A DNA stretch of 64,000 nucleotides, from positions 378,853-442,852 of the forward strand of contig NZ_KQ948144.1 in assembly GCF_001513955.1 (NCBI RefSeq). Reading direction: 5' to 3'. The DNA is from Streptomyces pseudovenezuelae (lineage in GTDB: Bacteria; Actinomycetota; Actinomycetes; Streptomycetales; Streptomycetaceae). The notes under the pieces were generated by a model that saw nothing but the letters and a program-made list of their open reading frames with translations, made no database searches and was not told the DNA's origin. The first letter of the stretch is position 1; each line of letters opens with the position of its first letter. A program made the translations under genes and the position numbers. Shown piece by piece: positions 26,510-35,219 of this stretch.

Positions 26510-27466
26510 TCAGTCCTGCTCGCTGTCGTCCGGCCAGACGCCGATGTGGTCGGGCTCCAGTTCCAGCGCGACCCTGTCACGCATGCCCAGCGCCTCGGTG
26601 TACTCCTTCGGGAGCTGGAGCCGGCCGGCCCGGTCGAGCATCGCGTACTCCCGCGCCACCAGGGTCTCGTGGCCCGTCGTCGCGTCCACCTCGCTGCGGC
26701 GCAGGACCTCCGTGGAGGTACGGCCGTCCCTGATGGCCACCGTACGGCGGACCTCTCCCGCCACCGCCTGGTCGTGGGTGACGATGACGATCGTCGTGCC
26801 GAGCCGTTCGTTGGCGGTGCGGAACGCGGCGAAGATCTGCTCCGCGGTGTGGGAGTCGAGCTCGCCGGTCGGTTCGTCGGCCAGCAGGACCGCCGGGTTG
26901 TTGGCCAGCGCCACCGCTATCGCCACACGTTGCTGCTGGCCGCCCGACATCTGATGCGGACGGCGGTTGCGGCAGTCGGCCACCTCCAGCAACTCCAGGA
27001 GTTCCAGGGCGCGTTCGGTGTGGGCGCGACGGGGTGTCCGGGAGCCGGAGAGCTGGATGGGGAGGGTGATGTTCTGGGCCGCGGTGAGGTAGGGCAGCAG
27101 GTTGCGGGAGGTCTGCTGCCAGACGAAGCCGACCGTCCTGCGCCGGTAGGCCAGGCGGTCCTTCGCGGTCATGGTGAGGAGGTCGTGGCCCGCGACCCTC
27201 GCGGCCCCGGCGGTGGGGGTGTCCAGCCCGGCGAGGATGTTCATGAGGGTGGACTTGCCGCTGCCGGACGCGCCCACGAGGGCGAGGAGTTCGCCCTCCC
27301 GGACGAGCAGGTCGAGACCCTGGAGGGCCTGCACCTCCACACCGTCCGTGGTGAAGACACGGACGAGCCGGTCGCAGGTGATCAGGGCGTCGTGGCCGTA
27401 GGCGGGGTGGGAGCGGGCCGCGGTCGCCTTGCGGGCGAGGTCGGTGAGGGTGGGGTTCGTGGTCAC
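26510..27466 (-). CDS. ABC transporter ATPase (MacB/LolD type) with C-terminal AbrB-like domain
   Basis: The 318-residue protein starts at GTG 27466, after AGGAGACGG. The ATPase has Walker A ALVGASGSGKSTLMNILAG, the signature MSGGQQQRVAIAVALANNP, Walker B VLLADEPTGELD and the switch VTHD. This is the LolD/MacB family that serves FtsX-type permeases such as the two upstream. The last 42 residues (277-318) read LDRAGRLQLPKEYTEALGMR then DRVALELEPDHIGVWP, a swapped-hairpin AbrB/SpoVT-like element that is not part of the ATPase fold. It might bind DNA or dimerise the ATPase. Confidence 0.88.
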   Translation of the reverse strand: MTTNPTLTDLARKATAARSHPAYGHDALITCDRLVRVFTTDGVEVQALQGLDLLVREGELLALVGASGSGKSTLMNILAGLDTPTAGAARVAGHDLLTMTAKDRLAYRRRTVGFVWQQTSRNLLPYLTAAQNITLPIQLSGSRTPRRAHTERALELLELLEVADCRNRRPHQMSGGQQQRVAIAVALANNPAVLLADEPTGELDSHTAEQIFAAFRTANERLGTTIVIVTHDQAVAGEVRRTVAIRDGRTSTEVLRRSEVDATTGHETLVAREYAMLDRAGRLQLPKEYTEALGMRDRVALELEPDHIGVWPDDSEQD

Positions 27467-27590
27467 TGGCCGTCTCCTGTGGGGGCGCCTGTCGATGTGC
27501 CTCGCTGTGCCGTGGGTCGGGTGCCGCTCCGCGCCGGCGGGGAGGCGCCGCCGGGGTTCCACCGACCGCGGCCGGGGGCGACGAAGCCGC

Positions 27591-30362
27591 TCATCTCGCG
27601 TCCCCCGCTCTCAACTCCCGCACCGAGCCCCGTCTGCCCGACCACCACGCCTGCCCGATCCCCATCGCCACCGCCAGCAGCAGCACGGCCGCCGCCGGTA
27701 TCGCCAGCGACAGGGCGTCCGTGCGCAACTGCGCCCCGGCCGAGGCGGTTTCGCCCGTGGGGACGGCGATGGCTGTCAGGTCGATGCCCGGGGACAGCAG
27801 GCGGATGGTGGCCCAGCCCGTGAGGGTGCCGCCCAGGGCGGCCAGGATCGCCTGCGGCAGGGACTCCAGGATCAGCAGGCGGCGGCCCGCCGCCCGGGTC
27901 AGGCCCATCGTGCGCAGGCGCGCCAGCAGGGCCGCGCGTTCGGGAGCCGCGCGCAGGAGGGACAGCAGAAGAGCCAGAACCGCGTATCCGGTGCCGGCCG
28001 CCACCGCCGTCGCGTAGACGCCTTCCGCGCCGGTCTGCAGGGGGGAGCCGACGTAGCGTGCCCGTTCCTCGGACCGCAGATGCACGGACGCCGCCTTGGG
28101 GGCCGCCTTCCGCAGAGCGGACCCGTCCAGGCCCTGCCCCGTCAGCAGGAGGGTCGTCGGCCGCGCCTGCGCCGGGCTCAGCGCCTCGCGGTCCACGACC
28201 AGGAAGTCCGAGCCGAGCACCGCCGGCGTGCGCTCCACCACCGTGGTGATGCGGACGGTGAGCGAGCTGCCGTCCGGCAGGAGGACCCGGAAGGGGCGGG
28301 TGCCGTAGGTCCGGGCGGTGGCCGTGGAGGCCAGGGCCGGGGTCGTGCCCGCGCTGCTCCCCGCCCGCAGCCTGGCCGCCGCGAAGGCGCCGATGTCCGT
28401 CCGGGACGACAGGGCCGCGTAGTCCGCGGGGTGCACGCCGACCAGGGGCAGCGACGCGGCTCCGTTCAACGGCATCGCGTTGTCGGTGACGCTCACCGCG
28501 GACAGGCCGCTCACCCCGGGCGACCGGCGCAGCCGGTCCGGCAGCCCCGACGGGAGCGGTGTCGCCGTGTCCACGCGCGCGTCGGCGCCGACCGCGAGGA
28601 GGGACGCGTGGTCGCGGGCCTCCCGTACGCCCGCGAGGACCGAGCCGCCGAAGGCCGCGGTGGTCAGGGCGGTCAGCAGGGCGAGCAGGGGCAGGACGGC
28701 GGAGGCCGAGGTGCGGCCCGCCCGGGCCAGGGACAGATGGGCGAGGGCTCCGCGCAGGCGGGCGGCCGGGCGGGCCAGGCCCCGCAGCGGCAGCGGGTAC
28801 AGGCGGACCAGCACCAGGGCGGCGATCACGCCCACCAGCACGGGTGCCAGGGAGACGAGGTCGTCGGAGGCGCCCGAGGTGCCGCGGCGCCGCAGCGACT
28901 CCACCGCCGCGGCCGCCAGGACCAGCAGGGTCAGTTCGGCGACCGTGCGGCGCCGGGACGGTCGTACGGCCGAGACGTCCTCGCGGCCGGTGTGGACGCG
29001 GACCACGCGGTGGGCGGCCGCCGCGCGCAGGGGGAGGGCCGCGCAGGTGACGGCGGTGACCGCCGCGGCGGCCGCGAGCGCGTACCGGAAGCGGCCCTCG
29101 GGGACCGCGACCAGCGCGGCGGCCAGACCCAGGGCGCCCGCCGGGACGGCGACGACCGCCGTCTCGGCGAACAGGCGGCCCGTCAGACCGCGCAGGGAGG
29201 CGCCCCGGGCGCGCAGCAGGGCGAGTTCGCCGCGGCGGCGGTCGGCGGTGAGGCCGCCCGCCATCAGGAGCACGACGGCGGCGACCGCGCCGGTGCCGAC
29301 CGCGCCGACCGCGACGAGCGGGGCGACCGACGCACGGACCCGGCGGTAGGTGAGGAGGACCTCGTCGAGGTCGGTGAGGATGTCGGTCTGGCCGGTGATC
29401 TCCGTCAGCTCGGTCACCGGACCGTCGATCCTCAGGCGCACCTTCCGCAGGGCGGGACCCGCCTCCAGGGAGGCGAGCGCGGACTGCAGGGCGGGGGTGT
29501 CGCGGGCCCGGAGGGACTCTTCGGCGGGCGCCAACTGCCAGTAGCGTTCCGGGCGTCCCGGGGTGGCCAGCAGGGCCGGGGCCCCCTCGGGGGCGATGAG
29601 CAGGGCGCCGAGCCAGTGCATGTCCACGGACGGCGCGGGCTCGCGGATCAGGGCCGGGGTGCGCAGGATGGACCGGGTGGACCAGTAGGCGCCGTGGGGG
29701 TCGTGCGGGGTCACGATGCCCGTGACACGGACCGGGAGGGCGCCCGCCCTGGCGGGAACGTGGAGCACCGAACCGACCTTGATGTGGAGCGACTTGGCGG
29801 TCTCGGCGGTGACCGCGGCCTCCAGCTCCGGTGCGGCGGCCGTCACGTTCCGCGCCGCGCGCGGCAGGCGCCCCCGGGCGACCGTGGCATGGGCGCCGAG
29901 GCCCGCCTGGGCGACCAGGGTCACCTCCGTGGGCTTGCCGGTCGGCCTGGGCAGCCACGGGTCGGGTACCGCGAGGTCCAGGGTGGTGCGCACGCCGTAC
30001 GTCGACTGGTCCGGGTCGAGGACGAGCGCGCGCGGGACCTCGGCGCGGACCTGGGCGTACTGCCCGGCCAGCAGGGCGGGGCGCAGGACGTCCTCCTGCT
30101 CGTGCGGTGTCAGCATCGGGGACGGCGGCGGGGCGAACACCTCGACGCTGGTCCGGTCGGGACGGGCCTGCTCGGCGGCGCGGCGCAGTCCGGCGTCCTC
30201 GTAGCGGTCGACCGCCCGCGGGAACGCGGCCGCGAGGCAGGCTGTCAGCGCGACCAGCAGCGCGAGCCAGAACGCGGTCCCGGGCGCGGTGCGCAGCCGG
30301 GTGCGCACCCAGGGCGCGGTCGTGCCGGGGACTCCCGGCTCGGCGGTCCCGAAGAACCTCAC
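27591..30362 (-). CDS. large FtsX-type ABC transporter permease
   Basis: The protein has 923 residues if started at GTG 30362, which lies two bases after the stop of the previous gene and has GGGAGG upstream; GTG 30371 and GTG 30380 are alternatives. It has an N-terminal helix (AFWLALLVALTACLAAAFPR), a large extracytoplasmic domain, a central cluster of helices with the FtsX motif TADRRRGELALLRARGASLR, and a second set near the C-terminus with RLRTMGLTRAAGRRLLILES. The duplicated FtsX layout is that of 10-helix MacB-like permeases. The cargo is unknown; export of lipids, peptides or surface components is possible. Confidence 0.85.
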   Translation of the reverse strand: MRFFGTAEPGVPGTTAPWVRTRLRTAPGTAFWLALLVALTACLAAAFPRAVDRYEDAGLRRAAEQARPDRTSVEVFAPPPSPMLTPHEQEDVLRPALLAGQYAQVRAEVPRALVLDPDQSTYGVRTTLDLAVPDPWLPRPTGKPTEVTLVAQAGLGAHATVARGRLPRAARNVTAAAPELEAAVTAETAKSLHIKVGSVLHVPARAGALPVRVTGIVTPHDPHGAYWSTRSILRTPALIREPAPSVDMHWLGALLIAPEGAPALLATPGRPERYWQLAPAEESLRARDTPALQSALASLEAGPALRKVRLRIDGPVTELTEITGQTDILTDLDEVLLTYRRVRASVAPLVAVGAVGTGAVAAVVLLMAGGLTADRRRGELALLRARGASLRGLTGRLFAETAVVAVPAGALGLAAALVAVPEGRFRYALAAAAAVTAVTCAALPLRAAAAHRVVRVHTGREDVSAVRPSRRRTVAELTLLVLAAAAVESLRRRGTSGASDDLVSLAPVLVGVIAALVLVRLYPLPLRGLARPAARLRGALAHLSLARAGRTSASAVLPLLALLTALTTAAFGGSVLAGVREARDHASLLAVGADARVDTATPLPSGLPDRLRRSPGVSGLSAVSVTDNAMPLNGAASLPLVGVHPADYAALSSRTDIGAFAAARLRAGSSAGTTPALASTATARTYGTRPFRVLLPDGSSLTVRITTVVERTPAVLGSDFLVVDREALSPAQARPTTLLLTGQGLDGSALRKAAPKAASVHLRSEERARYVGSPLQTGAEGVYATAVAAGTGYAVLALLLSLLRAAPERAALLARLRTMGLTRAAGRRLLILESLPQAILAALGGTLTGWATIRLLSPGIDLTAIAVPTGETASAGAQLRTDALSLAIPAAAVLLLAVAMGIGQAWWSGRRGSVRELRAGDAR

Positions 30363-30363
30363 C

Positions 30364-33300
30364 TCACTCACCTCCCTCACGCAGCGCCCGCGCCGGATCC
30401 GCCCGCCGCAGCGCCAGCGCCGCGGTGACCAGGAGCGGGACGAGGGCCACCGCCGCCAGCAGCGCGGCCGCCTGGGGGAGCGGGAGCCGGACCAGGACCG
30501 ACGGGACCGGTCTGGCCGCCGCGCCGGTCAGCACGATCAGCGGGACCACCGCCCGGGTCAACGCCGTGCCCAGCAGCGCGCCCACCAGCAGCGCGAGCAC
30601 CACCAGGACGCCCTGTTCCACGGCGACCGCGCGGGCCAGCCGCCGCCTCGGGGCCCCCAGGGCGCGCAGTACGGCGAACTCCGCGCCGCGCTCCCGCAGC
30701 GACCCCGCCGCACTGACCGCGAAGCCGACCGCGGCCAGCGCCGCCGCCACTCCGGCCGCCGCGGCGAACGCGGCCTCGGGGCCCGCTCCGAACGGATCGT
30801 CGCGCAGCTGCCCGGCGAGTTCGTCCCGCACCACGACCTGCGCGGGGTCCATGTCGGGCCGGGCCCGCAGCGCCGCCGCGACCTTGTCCGACGCGCCCGG
30901 GTCCGTCGACAGCCACCATTCGGTCGGCTCCACACCGCGGCCGCTCTGCGCCTGCAGCCTCCGGTTCACGGTCCGCAGATCGAGCAGCAGGGCCCCTCCG
31001 CTGTCCGAGGCGGTGGGCAACTCCCGTATGGAGCGCACGATCCGCACCGAGACCGTCTCGCCGTCCAGGGGCACGTCCAGACTGTCCCCGACGGCCGCTC
31101 CCGCCGAGGTGAGGAAGCGCTCGGTGGCGACAGCCGTGATCCGGGCGGGCACCGGCTGCGGGGCCTCCAACCGGACTGTCAGCGTCCCCGAGCCGGAGGT
31201 GTCGTCCCACCGGGCGGTCCCGGTGCGGTAGTCCACGCGCAGCAGCCCGGGTTCGGGACTCAGACGCGGTGCGCTGGGCCCGGCCTCGGGATCCGAAGCC
31301 GAACTCGCCCCGTCGCTCAGCGACTTGGCCGTCCAGTCGGTCGGCAACGGCAGCTGTCGTACCGCCCCGTCGGTGCCCGTGGCCGCCAGCTCGCTCACCG
31401 TGAAGCGCTGTCGGTCGGACGTGTCGGCCGGGACGGGGACGGCCAGTTCCAGGGCGGTGAGGATCAGCGGGCCCCCGGACAGGTGGACGTCCAGGGTGTG
31501 GGCCCGGCCGTCGCCGGGGAGTTGACCGGCCGGGACCCGGAAGGGGGTGCCGTAGCCGTCCACCACAGTGACGGCGACGCCCGTCGTGCTCCGGTTCCCA
31601 CTGCGCAGGGTCGCCGTCAGCCGCAGCCCGGCCGTGCCGGTGGGGACCTTCACCCCCGCGATCCCACCCACCGGGGCGAGGCCCTGGAGGAACGGTCCGG
31701 AGTGCAGGTCGGGGCGGATCAGCATGGAGGCGCGTGTGGTGTCCAGCGCCAGCACCGTCGCCGACCGGCCGCCGGACAGCGGCAGTTCGGACCGGGTGGC
31801 GGGAGCGATCTGCCGTACGCCCGCGACGGCCGCGTACTGCTCGGTGCGGCCGGGACCCGGCTCCCCGGGGGTCAGCACCCGCACCGGTGCCCCGGCCCGG
31901 AAGTCCGCCTGGTCGGACTGCGAACGGCTCCAGGAGGCGCCCTGCCCGATCGCCAGCATGCCCAGCGCCATCGCGAGGACCAGCAGCAGCACCGGGGCCG
32001 CCCCGCGCATCGGGCGACGGGCGATCTGCCAGCCCGCCAGGGCCGCGGTCAGCCCGCGCCCGCCGGTCGCCCGTCGTTCGGCGAGCCGGGCCAGCGGGGG
32101 CAGCAGCCGCAGCGTCAGGACGGTCCCGGCCAGCAGCGCGAGCGCGGGCGCCGCCACCAGCAGCGGATCCACGCCCAGCGTGCCGGAGACGTCGTCGGAC
32201 ACGGCCCCTGAGGTCTGCCGGCTGAGCTGGAAGTACGCCACCCCGGCCACGGCCAGCAGCCCGAGATCCGCCCCCGAGCGCACCGCACCGGGCAGCGCCC
32301 GGGCCCGGCCGCGCGCGAACGAGGAGGTCAGCGCGGGCAGGGTCACCGCCAGCGCACACCCGAACGCCACCGACCCCGCCACCAGCCACACCTCGGGCCG
32401 CCCGGCCGACGGCACCTGAAGGTGCAGCCCGATCCGGGCCAGGGGACCCCGACCGGCCAGCAGCCGGGTCAGCGGGCCCGCCAGCAGCGGCGCGCACAGC
32501 AGCGCGGGCACCGCGAGCAGCGTCCCCTCCAGCGCGGCGAGGCCCGCGATCCGGGCACGGGAGGCGCCGCGCGCCAGCAGCAGCCGGCTCTCGCCCGTGC
32601 GCTCACTGCTCAGCAGCCCCGCCACCAGCAACAGGGTGCAGCCCGCGAGGAGCACCAGTTGCAGGGCGACGATCAGCAGGGTCGAGCGGGAGACGAGCAG
32701 GGAGCGGTCGGTGCGGTCGAGGACCTCGGGCAGTGCGGTCGAGGCGGTCGTGGCGCCGCCGAAAGCGGCCTCCTTGCGCAGCACCGCGTTCCCCGCCTCG
32801 GCCGACTTGCGCAGCGTGTCCGAGCGCGCGGTCGTCACCGTCGCGAAGTCGGCCGACGCCACCCACCCCGACGTCCCCACGCTCACCGTCCCGTCGGTCA
32901 GGACCGCGGGATCGGCGAGCAGCGGGCCGTAGGTCGTGAAGTCGAGCTTGTTGATGCCCCGCCCGTGCAGGTCGTCGAGGAGCCAGTACGAGTCGTCCGT
33001 GCGGACGGGCCGGTACAGGCCGGTCACCGTGACGCGCACGGCGGGGCCGCGCAGCCGGTCGGTGAGGGTGAAACGGGCCCCCGGGCCCAGACGCAGGACG
33101 CGGGCGGCGGCCTGCGGGAGCGCCACCTCGACCAGCCCCTCGGCCGGCCGGGGCGCCCGCCCCTCGACCAGCCGCAGCCGGCTGCGGTCCAGCGCCGCGA
33201 AGTGGGTCAGATCCGGATCCCCGGACCGCGCCGACTCGGGCTGCAGAGACCGCGGCAGCGCGTACGGGCCCGACCGCAGGAAGGTCCGCACGGTCACCGG

Positions 33301-33585
33301 CAGCCCGTCGAAGGTCTGCCGCGCCACCTTGCGTACGGTGGCGTCGGCGGCCGTACGGCGGTCCGCGGGTACGTCGGCCTTGACGAACAGCGCGGTGTCG
33401 GCGGCGTTGTGCGGATCGTCCAGGGAGTGGCGCAGGGCCGCGTCACCGATCGCGCCGGAGTAGGCGGTGAGGGTCGCGAGGACCGCCGTGGTGAGCAGGA
33501 CCGTGAGCAACGCGGCGGCGAGCAGCAGCCGGTGCGCCCGCGCACGCAGGAACCCGAGACGTGCGATTCCCCCGAACCCCGTCAC
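30364..33585 (-). CDS. large FtsX-type ABC transporter permease
   Basis: The 1073-residue protein begins at GTG 33585 (VTGFGGIARLGFLRARAHRL), preceded by a G-rich ribosome site. It has an N-terminal membrane anchor, an extracytoplasmic domain of about 270 residues, helices with LLSSERTGESRLLLARGASR, a second external domain, and a C-terminal permease block with LRERGAEFAVLRALGAPRRR. Organisation and size match the permease immediately downstream, so the two probably form a heterodimer served by the ATPase at 26510. It shares no close sequence identity with its partner beyond the FtsX motifs. Confidence 0.85.
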   Translation of the reverse strand: MTGFGGIARLGFLRARAHRLLLAAALLTVLLTTAVLATLTAYSGAIGDAALRHSLDDPHNAADTALFVKADVPADRRTAADATVRKVARQTFDGLPVTVRTFLRSGPYALPRSLQPESARSGDPDLTHFAALDRSRLRLVEGRAPRPAEGLVEVALPQAAARVLRLGPGARFTLTDRLRGPAVRVTVTGLYRPVRTDDSYWLLDDLHGRGINKLDFTTYGPLLADPAVLTDGTVSVGTSGWVASADFATVTTARSDTLRKSAEAGNAVLRKEAAFGGATTASTALPEVLDRTDRSLLVSRSTLLIVALQLVLLAGCTLLLVAGLLSSERTGESRLLLARGASRARIAGLAALEGTLLAVPALLCAPLLAGPLTRLLAGRGPLARIGLHLQVPSAGRPEVWLVAGSVAFGCALAVTLPALTSSFARGRARALPGAVRSGADLGLLAVAGVAYFQLSRQTSGAVSDDVSGTLGVDPLLVAAPALALLAGTVLTLRLLPPLARLAERRATGGRGLTAALAGWQIARRPMRGAAPVLLLVLAMALGMLAIGQGASWSRSQSDQADFRAGAPVRVLTPGEPGPGRTEQYAAVAGVRQIAPATRSELPLSGGRSATVLALDTTRASMLIRPDLHSGPFLQGLAPVGGIAGVKVPTGTAGLRLTATLRSGNRSTTGVAVTVVDGYGTPFRVPAGQLPGDGRAHTLDVHLSGGPLILTALELAVPVPADTSDRQRFTVSELAATGTDGAVRQLPLPTDWTAKSLSDGASSASDPEAGPSAPRLSPEPGLLRVDYRTGTARWDDTSGSGTLTVRLEAPQPVPARITAVATERFLTSAGAAVGDSLDVPLDGETVSVRIVRSIRELPTASDSGGALLLDLRTVNRRLQAQSGRGVEPTEWWLSTDPGASDKVAAALRARPDMDPAQVVVRDELAGQLRDDPFGAGPEAAFAAAAGVAAALAAVGFAVSAAGSLRERGAEFAVLRALGAPRRRLARAVAVEQGVLVVLALLVGALLGTALTRAVVPLIVLTGAAARPVPSVLVRLPLPQAAALLAAVALVPLLVTAALALRRADPARALREGGE

Positions 33586-33668
33586 CCGGCCCCCCGCCGT
33601 GTCGTGGCAGATCTCCGGCGAGGATGTCAGAGGGCACGGCCACGAGTAAGCGCTTGTAGCCCGGGCTT

Positions 33669-33694
33669 GACCGGATTGTGACCGCAATCCGGTC
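33669..33694. terminator. perfect inverted repeat between haemoglobin and ABC genes
   Basis: GACCGGATTG (33669-33678) and CAATCCGGTC (33685-33694) form a 10-bp stem with a 6-base loop, and a third arm-like copy GACCGGAATCCGG follows at 33701. It sits after the haemoglobin stop and about 85 bases before the ABC operon start, so it may be a terminator or an operator. Confidence 0.5.
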
Positions 33695-33744
33695 CCGCGT
33701 GACCGGAATCCGGCAATCAGTGAACAACGGTCACTGAGTGGTGA

Positions 33745-34158
33745 TCAGTCGGCGGTGTTCACCATCGAAGCTGCCGCGTACGTCAGGTAGTTCCACAGCT
33801 GGGTCTCGTGCTCCTCGGACAGACCGAGTTCGTCGACGGCGTCGCGCATGTGCCGCAGCCACGCGTCGTGCGCCTCGCGGTTGACGACGAAGGGGGCGTG
33901 ACGCATGCGCAGCCGGGGGTGGCCGCGGTTGTCGCTGTACGTGGTGGGGCCGCCCCAGTACTGCATCAGGAACAGCGTGAGGCGCTCCTCGGCCGGACCG
34001 AGGTCCTCCTCGGGATACATGGGCCGCAGGACCGGGTCCTCCGCCACCCCCTCGTAGAAACGGTGGACGAGGCGGCGGAAGGTCTCCTCCCCGCCGACCT
34101 GCTCGTAGAAGGTCTGCGTCTGAAGCGTGCCGCGCCGGATCTCTTTCACGTCAACCAT
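33745..34158 (-). CDS. group II truncated haemoglobin (GlbO-like)
   Basis: The 137-residue 2-over-2 globin has TFYEQVGGEETFRRLVHRFY at the start, LFLMQYWGGPTTYSDNRGHP with the TrHbII aromatic residues, and MRHAPFVVNREAHDAWLRHM with the proximal His (about residue 87) and the conserved Trp. Group II proteins bind oxygen, NO or peroxide and are common in actinobacteria. The ATG at 34158 is preceded by a purine-rich stretch. It is divergent from the methyltransferase gene. No dedicated reductase is encoded beside it. Confidence 0.92.
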   Translation of the reverse strand: MVDVKEIRRGTLQTQTFYEQVGGEETFRRLVHRFYEGVAEDPVLRPMYPEEDLGPAEERLTLFLMQYWGGPTTYSDNRGHPRLRMRHAPFVVNREAHDAWLRHMRDAVDELGLSEEHETQLWNYLTYAAASMVNTAD

Positions 34159-34226
34159 GGTCTCAGACGGGGTGGAGGAGGACTCAAGGCTTAGGACCTC
34201 CCGTACGCAGGGTGCAGAGTGGAGGT

Positions 34227-35207
34227 ATGGGCGCGCACGCTCTCCACAGGGATCTCGCCGAACTCGCCGCCGCCGCGCGGACCGCGCTGGTGCGGGAGAT
34301 CGACGCGAGCGGGGCGTGGGCCGCCGACCCGGGATGGCGGGCGGCCTTCGAGGCGGTGCCCCGGCATCTGTTCGTGCCCTACTACTACGTCGGCGTCATG
34401 GGGGCCTACGAGCGGCGCTGGGGCGAGAGCCGGGACCCGCGCACCCGGGAGAAGTGGGTCCGCGGGGCCTACGCCGACGCCCCGCTGGCCACCCGGCTGC
34501 GCGACGGCGAACTCCTCTCCTCCAGCAGCCAGCCCTCGCTGATGGCGATGATGCTGGCCGAGCTGCGGGTACGGGACGGCGACCGGGTCCTGGAGATCGG
34601 GGCGGGCACCGGCTACAACGCGGCCCTGCTCGCGCACCGGCTCGGCGACGACCGAGTCACCACGGTCGATCTGGAGCCGGAGATCACCGAGGCGGCGCGC
34701 AGGCATCTGGCCGCCGCCGGGTACCACCCCGTCGTCGTCACCGGCGACGGCGCGCGCGGGGTGCCCGAACGCGCCCCCTTCGACCGGATCATCGCCACCT
34801 GCACGCTGGCCTCGGTCCCGACGGCCTGGCTCGCCCAGTGCCGCCCCGGCGCGCGCATCCTGAGCCCGCTCGCCACCGGCCTGATCGTCCTGACCGTGCG
34901 GGACGCCGGCCACGCCGAGGGGCGGTTCCTGCACACGCCCGCCTACTTCGTGCCGCTGCGCGGCGCCGGCCGGCCGGACGAGGAGTCCGCGGACCTGGAG
35001 GGACTCCCGCGCCGGGCCCGGGAGAGCGAGCTGTTCCGGTTCCTGCTGGTCCTGAGCCGCGGCAGCCTCGAACCGCAGGAGGCGTACGCGCTGTGGGAGC
35101 GCGAGGGGCAGCCGAGTCGGGAGCGCTACGGCATCACGGTCGGCGCGGACCGGGAGTGGGCGTGGCTGGACGACCCGGAGGGACCGTATGCCTGGCCCCT
35201 CCGGTGA
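34227..35207 (+). CDS. protein-L-isoaspartate O-methyltransferase-like SAM methyltransferase
   Basis: The protein has about 326 residues from the ATG at 34227. Its GGAGG is only two bases away, so GTG 34212 is a real alternative start. The SAM-binding motif I is DRVLEIGAGTGYNAALLAHR and is followed by VTTVDLEPEITEAARRHL and the PCMT-like FDRIIATCTLASVPTAWLAQ. SSSSQPSLMAMMLAEL before motif I corresponds to the PCMT substrate loop. The C-terminal 100 residues are an extension not found in PCMT. True isoaspartyl repair is possible; a specialised O-methyltransferase is equally so. Confidence 0.82.
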   Translation: MGAHALHRDLAELAAAARTALVREIDASGAWAADPGWRAAFEAVPRHLFVPYYYVGVMGAYERRWGESRDPRTREKWVRGAYADAPLATRLRDGELLSSSSQPSLMAMMLAELRVRDGDRVLEIGAGTGYNAALLAHRLGDDRVTTVDLEPEITEAARRHLAAAGYHPVVVTGDGARGVPERAPFDRIIATCTLASVPTAWLAQCRPGARILSPLATGLIVLTVRDAGHAEGRFLHTPAYFVPLRGAGRPDEESADLEGLPRRARESELFRFLLVLSRGSLEPQEAYALWEREGQPSRERYGITVGADREWAWLDDPEGPYAWPLR

Positions 35208-35219
35208 CGTGGCCGTTCG

